Shown piece by piece: positions 58,401 to 64,000 of a stretch of DNA of 64,000 bases. Under the pieces are notes generated by a model. The model had not been told where the DNA came from. It saw only the letters and a program-made list of their open reading frames with translations, and searched no databases. The DNA lies in NCBI GenBank assembly GCA_018806985.1, contig JADANN010000123.1, positions 248,001-312,000 of the forward strand, read 5' to 3'. How positions within the stretch are numbered: the stretch's first letter is position 1; the number at the start of each line of letters is the position of its first letter. The stretch is from Angiostrongylus vasorum. Taxonomy: Eukaryota; Nematoda; Chromadorea; Rhabditida; Metastrongylidae. The position numbers and the translations under genes were made by a program.

Positions 58401-61400
58401 TCATTATCTTCACGATATATTCTTATTTGTTGATTGGTAATTGTTGTTGTTTGAGGGGTTGGGATCCCTTTCAACTGACGGTATTGCCGGCGATCTCGAA
58501 CAAAAGCCATTTGCTCTACCTATTCTTCATTAGCTTGTCGTTAGAAAACGTTTGCTTGTTTCGATGGAGGCCTTAGCAGATACCCTCATACCATCGGAAT
58601 ATCTCTGCTGTGCTTGTTCTCGTACGTCAGTGTTCGGTGAGATGGGTAATCACCGTCGGCAAAATTATGCATGATGAGAGGGCTAAGTGAATTCGTATCC
58701 ACAAAATGCGAGAGCATGTCAGTGACGTTGGTATATATTCTTCTGGAGATGCAAATGTTTCAAAATAAATGGACAATGGAAGGATAGAACATGTCTAGAG
58801 CATAGAAAATGTTCTTAAAAATACGGAAATGAACGGATTAAAAGCCGAGAAATGCAATAAATGCGGTTAAGGAAGTGGGTTGAATTTGCATGGGCACTCA
58901 GTTCGAAAGCTTGTGAATTGGTGTGCACGTGTGCAATTTTCTCTTCTTTCTTTCTGTTTTTTTTTTTTTGAGATTTCACATAGTTACGAATGATTTGAAG
59001 AGGCCTAAGATGTTGAAATGATGAGAAAGAAATCAGAAATAATAAAGTAAAGGTGTGGCGTTTCACTAAGGTAGGTTTTTTTTTGCAATGACGACATATT
59101 AAGCCAACAAGTTCTTGTCGTATGAGGTTTTCTTAAGGTTTAAAGCCATGCGCACGTCAACGGATTCGCTTGAAGTTGTTAAATTCTCGTCTCCAATCCC
59201 AGTTTCTCTTAATAAACCATTTATCGCCATCCTTGACCAGGTTGGTTGTTGGTAAATGTGTAAGCTAGTGTATTTTACGCACTTAAAGGGATAGTTTCAT
59301 TATATCGATGGAACATAGGAACAGCTATAGGAACAAAACTGTAATTTAGCACATTCCGCAATCAGGGCCGTATTTTCTCGGCGGGGCATGCAGATCATCC
59401 ATATTTTCGCGGATGTGCTGAAGATTCATTGTTTTTCGGGCTGTTGAAGTAGTAGTCACAAAAAAATATAAATTACGAAGTACATAAAATATTTTTGTCT
59501 TATTCATAACATTTAGATAGGTAGAAGGGATTAACCATTAAAGGATAAAATGTAGTGCTTCTCTTTACGTTGATTTTCATGGATGCATGAGAGAGGCAAA
59601 TAGGACAAAATGCATTGGTCCCAGCTCAGCGCATTTCTTTTCAATGGGCTATTTTGCCGCTTAGAGCACTTTTTCCTGTACTTTTGTGTTTGGTCGATAG
59701 CTCATCTGCCAAAAAACGTTGTGTGAAGTGCTGCCCATGATGAGCTACTTAATAGACTTTGTAATTTACGAACAACTTTTGCGGACGAGCTTAGTTCATC
59801 AAAATGCTGTTTCTGCTGATGAGAGTGGTACCACGGAGATTGCTGCAGTTGTGAAAATGCAGTAAAATAACTGAGAAGTCTTCTTCAGAATGACTCGATG
59901 TTCACGTAGTATGATTTGCTTGATATGCTTCAACACAATTTGTCTTTAGAAACAGTTACCGGGTGTTGTTTTTTAAGCAGAACGTTTTACCAGTATTGTG
60001 AGCATTCTGCACAGGAAGATTTGCTCTACCAAATTTTAAATTTATAGTTGCATGCAGTTTATATATCCCACATAAAATTAACAATATTTACGTTCTAGTC
60101 GCAGTTCTTTGCCACAATCAACAATTTTCACGTAGAACTTGGAATTCCTACGTGTGCGTGATTCTTTACCTAGAAACTCGCACTTTTACTAACGATGTGC
60201 ATTTTTTATGATGAGTATTGAAGTAGTCTAAACTAATGCTTTCTGCAACGCCATAATTTAATACTATGTTTTGCTTTGCATTCATACTGTCTTGATATCG
60301 TGTCTATCTAACATCCGCTCGGTCTCCGTTCTTGGGACAGTAATTTAGGTTTCTTCAAGGAAATGATAAATCAACGACGTAGAAACACTTCCGTTTCCAA
60401 TGTAGTGCACGTAGACGTTTACGCTGGAATTTTCAAGAGGGTTTCCGGGACATACTTATTCTTGGTCTTCCGTCCGTTCACGTAACACGTTTGAGTGAGA
60501 AGATGGAGGAAGAGTCGTATACGCGGTTTCCCTCCTCCCTTTTTAGTTTTCACTAAACTGTAGTCTTGATGCGATGGAGGAAAGGGTTGCATAAGGATCT
60601 GTGGATGTTGTAGTACTGTTCCTCTTTTCTTCGCATTTCAACACAATAGTACTGTTCTGATTAGGCTGTGATGTCCACTGTCTTCCCTTCACTTTCAGGT
60701 GAATGACTATGGGGAGTTATCGAAAGTCTACTACAGTCCACTACACATGGCAGTCCTTTTCTCTGTCCGTCTTACTTATATCAACTCACCAACCCACTAC
60801 CACTTTTTTCAAACACCTAATCAAGTGCTTCTAGCGACTATCCTTCAAACCATGGCGCTGATGAAAATGAGCCCGAAAAATTCGTTGCTTCGAGGTTCCT
60901 GGATATCTGTTTTTCTAGTTGAATGAACTTGTATCTTGTCAGTAAAAACATGTGGATAAAAGATAAAGCTCTCGGCGTTGATCAGTCCCTAAGGGATGCG
61001 CCATGCATTCGACTTCACCGAGCATCGTTTGGAGATGAATGAATGAATATTTGGCCTTCACAATGATCTTTTTTTCTTGGTAGCAGGTTCCTGAAGCTTC
61101 ACAATGACTCGCGGTGGGCTACCGATGTATTCAGCCAGTGCGGCTATCCTCCTAGACAAGTCTGGTACTAATTTACCGACCCAGGAGGGATGGAAGGCTT
61201 GGTGGGCTATGGGCGCGGGGATCAACTCCACGTGTGTGTTGCAGGGCGCCCTCGCCACTGCACCACATGCGCCCACAAAAACTTGTGAACGTGGATGCTA
61301 ATTGTTTACGTTAGGACTGGTAAAGTGTTTGAGCCTAGTTATCACCTGTTGTACCGTTAGTTGTTGAGTGACTTGAGCGGGCACTAGTGGACCTTCTATT

Positions 61401-64000
61401 TCTCGTTATCGTGTATTTCGATGAAAAAAAATCTAATCGTGGGGTCAGTTTTCTTCCACCTGTGTGTTTGACACCCGTTGAATCTAGGCTCTAATGGCTC
61501 TTACCCATTGGTTGTTGTTCGGATTACGTGTCTGCAGCACTTTATTTGTTAATTTGTCGTATAGAATAACGCCTTCGATTTTTAATCGTTAACCTCGCTC
61601 AGAGCTTCGGATCCCCTCTCAATTACGTGATACAGGTACTCCAATCAGTGTCGTTCTAACGAAGCGTTCCATAACACTGAGTGGTGTTTTTTTCTTGGTA
61701 GCAGGTTCCTGAAGCTTACATTAAGGTAGGAACAGTAGTGGAGTCGAAATGGAGGGCGCGAAAGTGGGTATTTTTTCCCAAAGTCCTCAAGGGTGCTTGT
61801 GGCAGTGGTAGGAGGTTCCCTGCAACACACGTGGAATCGGTCCCCGCGTCCACGACCCGCCAAGCCTTCCATACCTGCGGGGTCGGCAAATTGGTGCCAG
61901 ATTTGTCTAGAAGGATGGCAGCACTTGCTCGATACATCGTTAGACCACCGCAAGTCGTTGTAAAGGCCAGATATGCATTCAATCACCTCCAAACTATGCT
62001 CAATGAAGTCGAGTGCTTGGCGCATCCCCTCAGGGGATTGATCAGCACCGACAGCTTTATCCCTTTATTCTTTATCCTATATTCTCAACTCTCTTGAAAG
62101 CTCCACAAGCTTCTCCTGCTCGGCTATGGAGCTAAATGAGTCATCATGTTGATTTCCTGATCTACATAGACGTTACTTGAGCATTTATTCATTCTGATGA
62201 CTGTGAATGAGGCAAACAAAACCAATCCGTTCCTCGTCAACATCGTTTTGTGAGGTTTAACCGAAAAATCAATCTTTCCACAGGATTTATCAAGGTCAAC
62301 AAGCATTCGTTCCTCCTGGATAATGTTTGGTGTCATAAGGACGATGTCATCAGCAAAGCGAAGGTGACGTATTTGTCGAGCATCGGTTTTCATCCCCAAA
62401 TTATCGCATTCCGTGTTCGCATGACGTTGTCGAGAGTAGCTGTAAATAATTTTGCTGAGATGGTATCGTCTTACCTAACCTCTTTACCTAAATGTTAATG
62501 CCGTGATAGAGTAATAATGTTTTGCTTGTGAAATTTTCTAAATAGCTCACGAAGGATCTATAAATGCCGAGTAAAAGCACCTTGATTGTTTACATCTTCC
62601 TGCCTGCTTCTGTGTCATCTAACTTAATAGCTTTCTTTAAATCGATGAAAGTAAGAAAGAGAGGTCTTTTGCACTTCACGGCGACACTTTAGATGAGTTT
62701 TATTATCGTGTGGATGTGGACCATTGTATTGAATCCTTTTCGAAACCCTGCTTGCTCATATGGCTGTTCTTTGTCCAGTGTTCTGTTAGTCCTGTTTAGG
62801 ATGACTCGAGTGAAGAATTTATAGACGACGGACAGCAAGCAGATTGGGCTATCGTTGTCGATGCCATAAATGTCACCTTTCTCAAAAAATGTCACGGTCA
62901 CTCTTCTGTTGTATTCTGACAGGTGTGTAGATCTTTAACTGTCGGGATGAAGTGTTGTTCCATTCTTCACCGATCTAACAACATATTGGATTTCGGATGG
63001 CATAGTTAGTGAGAGGACATATCGATCCTATTTTATTTCGTAAGGAGCTTCGGCCATAACTGCCGCTCTTCTCTCTCTAAGATATTCTTTTGTCGCCGCT
63101 GGTGTATTAGCTCGAGTGTTTCTGAAGACAGACGTCTCTTGGTGACTTTCGAACTCTCAGCCTTGATTATTCCTCATCGATGTGACCAATAATGACATCT
63201 TCCCAAGAGCCGACTAATGTTCTAGATGAATCGCGTTTTAGTATGGTTTTGGTTTTTTTTTTAATTTAGCGGCGTTCTGTCCATTCAATGAGGAATGAAT
63301 TCTTACACGAAGGAGGCGATGTTCTGATCCCGTGTAGAATTTTGGGACAACAACAACATCGGTTATGCAAAACCTATTTACTGTCATGGAGTCTATTTCG
63401 TTATGACACTATGCATTGTGAGGCTTCCACGTCGACCGGTTCGGAGCGGTGCTTTTGCAACCATAAGTTGCTATGAATGGTCTTCGTGGTCAGGACAAAC
63501 TCAAATGGCAGTTTACCCTTTTGGCCTACTCCATTCTAGGCCTACTTATAATGGTTTAAAATCGGAAGTCGCGTTTGCTTTTGCAACAGGTGTCCGAAAT
63601 GCAGTCGTACGAGTGTCATTGCCGAGTTACAAATCGTATCGAACAATTGCTCGATGATCAGCTAAGAGGAATGGCAAGATCCATTTTGCGTGAGCATAAC
63701 TGTCGGAGTAAGCTCAAGGAGCTTCCTCAACGTATTGATATAAGTGTGCTGTCGGCGTTAGCAGGATTCCAACTCAGCACTGAGCCCTTCTTCCGATCGC
63801 TTATTAAAGCAAGTATCAAGTTCACTATCAGTATGTGTCGTTCATTTATTATTATTCATTTTTTTGTTCTAATTTTTTTCATTCGTGGAATAAGGGTTTG
63901 TAATCCTTCTTTTCAGCCAAATTGATGCATAAACAACAAATCCAAATACCTCCTGAGAAAGGGCGCACGATGTTTGGAGTCGTAGACGAAACAGGTCAAT
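46485..64000 (+). CDS. ego-1/rrf-1-like: RdRP gene B (EGO-1/RRF-1 family), N-terminal half, runs off window
   Basis: Paralogue of gene A with the same predicted role. Exons: 46485-46682, 46833-47006, 47634-47779, 47847-47925, 49160-49280, 49349-49410, 51301-51377 (uncertain), 53563-53697, 53791-53865, 55511-55627, 55687-55790, 55891-55984, 56130-56201 or -56205, 56242 or 56286-56381, 56523-56635, 56761-56858, 56941-57112, 57299-57365, 57522-57595, 57753-57858, 58095-58243, 59138-59240, 63590-63830, 63917 to the edge. Landmarks: SRGAVVKDQLLL, LIITPSRVIYTVPEVIMANR, AGRDFGYLGSSNSQMRD, KLMARLGQCFTQTR, YTFSDGVGMIS (57760-57791), RFRGMKGVVVVDP, FRPSQIK. The start ATG gives MELQQGRLKLEVPLVG and is plausible but unproven. 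One phase mismatch (51377 to 53563) suggests a missed small exon. The exon at 63590 is about 79% identical in protein to that at 3967. The DLDGD exon lies beyond the window. Confidence 0.9.
48347..48600. mobile_element. Foldback element with ~95 bp arms (T7)
   Basis: In the gene B intron 47926-49159. The left arm, from GCGTCGTTTTCTTGTTCAGC (48388) to ACACAATAGTAGCTGACG, is the reverse complement of the right arm from TTGTATTGTGTTTTTTCTAT to GCTGAACAAGAAAACGACGC. Half of the PLE hairpin (GACGTTTCGGC) sits at the centre (48482-48492). ATCGACTTTCTATTAACCTC lies left of the left arm. Confidence 0.9.
48985..49112 (-). mobile_element. SINE family B fragment
   Basis: Reverse copy of body and head (TTTGCAAAATTCCGGACCGC, TCTAACGCGTTCTCC), just before the gene B exon at 49160. 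Its end lies within about 50 bp of that exon's acceptor. Confidence 0.75.
49411..51300 (+). other. Gene B intron, 1.9 kb
   Basis: Contains a family A SINE (49895-50150). Near 51145-51180 lies a CTCGCGATTGCTGAACAAGA box of the PLE terminal family. The rest is unrecognised. Confidence 0.5.
49895..50150 (+). mobile_element. tRNA-derived SINE, family A
   Basis: A box TGTAGCGCTGTGGTCGG and B box GGGATCGATCCCCGC (about 49940-49954) are well kept. The body and 3' end (CGCCGACAGCTTTATCC) are complete. The clearest evidence that the family is tRNA-derived. Confidence 0.88.
51968..52215 (+). mobile_element. Diverged tRNA-derived SINE, family A
   Basis: Head GCTTATAGCGGAGTGGTTAA, body GGTAGATCGGTAGCCCGTCG, ATGCATTCACTCACGTC and GTAGTCGAAGGCATAGC. 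Lower similarity than the other copies; older insertion. Confidence 0.65.
52310..52650 (+). repeat. Unclassified interspersed repeat, copy 2
   Basis: Counterpart of 8475-8830. Shared blocks include GTCGGGCTGCGATGTACAAC, AAATCTCCCTCTGATTCACA and TTTCCAGGGAACCACAATG, in the same order. Again in an RdRP intron and again downstream of a family A SINE. Confidence 0.65.
52915..53110. mobile_element. SINE family B scraps, inverted arrangement
   Basis: Reverse tail at 52915-52990 (TTTTTCACGGCAGTATATGG) followed by a forward, strongly diverged head and body at 53000-53110 (GTAATCGCAGATTCGAATCT, GCGAATATCTCAGAGTCA). Looks like a decayed inverted pair. Confidence 0.5.
53866..55510 (+). other. Gene B intron, 1.6 kb, with PLE terminal pieces
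   Basis: Boxes of the terminal family at 54515-54690 (GTTTAACCTGGTTATTGATC, TGATGTTTCAGCAGTACTG, GTTTGCTCATCGAAGGC) and 54850-55330. The latter includes the hairpin complement ACGTTTCGGCTCCTTCGTCC at 54945-54978 and the ACCGACTTTCATTAAGCCTT box at 55229. No coding sequence. Confidence 0.6.
57885..57990 (+). mobile_element. PLE-associated terminal repeat fragment
   Basis: CAAGATCGACTTTGCGGCAT, TCCTTGGCATTATATTATAA and TTTTCAGCAATCGTGAGGG match the flank of the foldback at 48.35 kb. In the gene B intron 57859-58094. Confidence 0.65.
58244..59137 (+). other. Gene B intron aligned with gene A
   Basis: The last 280 bp align with 1030-1322 of gene A. No RTE insertion here, unlike gene A. Confidence 0.65.
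60958..61275 (-). mobile_element. tRNA-derived SINE, family A, with micro-insertion
   Basis: Reverse full-length copy (AAAGCTCTCGGCGTTGATCA at 60964; head complement CCACTGCACCACATGCGC at its right end). A 30-bp insert at 61067-61096 is flanked by an 11-bp direct repeat CTTCACAATGA (61056-61066 and 61097-61107). Confidence 0.85.
61338..63545 (-). mobile_element. RTE LINE (R4), 5' truncated, interrupted by a SINE
   Basis: Reverse strand. 3' end at about 61338 (CACCTG-type start), reverse transcriptase at 62124-62399 (RQIRHLRFADDIVLM) and 62689-62901 (SPICLLSVVYKFFTRVILNR, EQAGFRKGFNTMVHI), and the linker up to about 63545. The endonuclease is absent, so it is 5' truncated. A family A SINE splits it at about 61791-62075. 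The 5' end lies about 45 bp before the gene B exon acceptor at 63589. Confidence 0.88.
61791..62075 (+). mobile_element. tRNA-derived SINE, family A, nested in R4
   Basis: Head GGTGCTTGTGGCAGTGGTAG, B box TGGAATCGGTCCCCGC, body CGCCAAGCCTTCCATACC, and the 3' end CACCGACAGCTTTATCCC. RTE sequence continues on both sides, so the SINE inserted after R4. Confidence 0.88.

Larger units (their letters stand above)
59241..63589 (+). other. Gene B intron, 4.3 kb
   Basis: Matches the gene A intron 1426-3966 in blocks (59.52-59.70, 60.70-60.95 and the last 45 bp). It additionally contains two family A SINEs and an RTE LINE that gene A lacks. Confidence 0.7.

Overview
The window is nuclear DNA from a nematode, most likely a clade V (Rhabditina) species of the strongylid or hookworm type. 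The evidence is short GT-AG introns, RdRP genes of the EGO-1/RRF-1 class, and many decayed RTE-type LINEs, mariner elements, Penelope-like elements (PLEs) and tRNA-derived SINEs. The species assignment is inference. No prokaryotic, viral or organellar gene was recognised.

Two host genes are supported. Both are on the + strand and encode cellular RNA-dependent RNA polymerases of the nematode EGO-1/RRF-1 family, which make secondary (22G-type) siRNAs. Gene A enters from the left and its 3' part, 16 exons (about 1.32-15.65 kb), ends in a stop codon. It carries the catalytic DLDGD motif and encodes the C-terminal 850 residues. Gene B starts near 46.5 kb and leaves at the right edge after about 24 exons, so the window holds its N-terminal half and the first part of the polymerase domain. 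Adding the B exons to the A exons that follow the same point gives about 1,640 residues, close to what I recall for C. elegans EGO-1 and RRF-1. Shared exons have identical lengths and phases, and introns are still alignable, so A and B are tandem paralogues.

The 31 kb between them, and most long introns, are a graveyard of mobile elements: RTE LINE fragments (1-970, 12.1-13.9, 16.5-17.0, a nearly full-length one at 23.1-26.5, 29.2-30.0, 39.7-41.1 and 61.3-63.5 kb); two dead mariners (18.2-19.4 and 32.6-33.9 kb); two PLE remnants with a GIY-YIG endonuclease (19.4-19.9 and 27.8-28.5 kb); and two tRNA-derived SINE families (A and B). Family B occurs repeatedly as head-to-head inverted pairs. A decayed copy of one RdRP exon with its flanking intron lies at 22.7-23.0 kb.

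The most unusual signal is a small conserved hairpin, CTGARGA / short stem / GAAACGTCAG, found at least eight times in both orientations in terminal sequences attributed to PLEs. Its paired stem varies while the flanks are kept, and the layout resembles a hammerhead-ribozyme core. Some copies sit in near-perfect foldbacks. A few exon-like orphan reading frames (17.5, 22.4, 34.7, 38.7 kb) remain unassigned.
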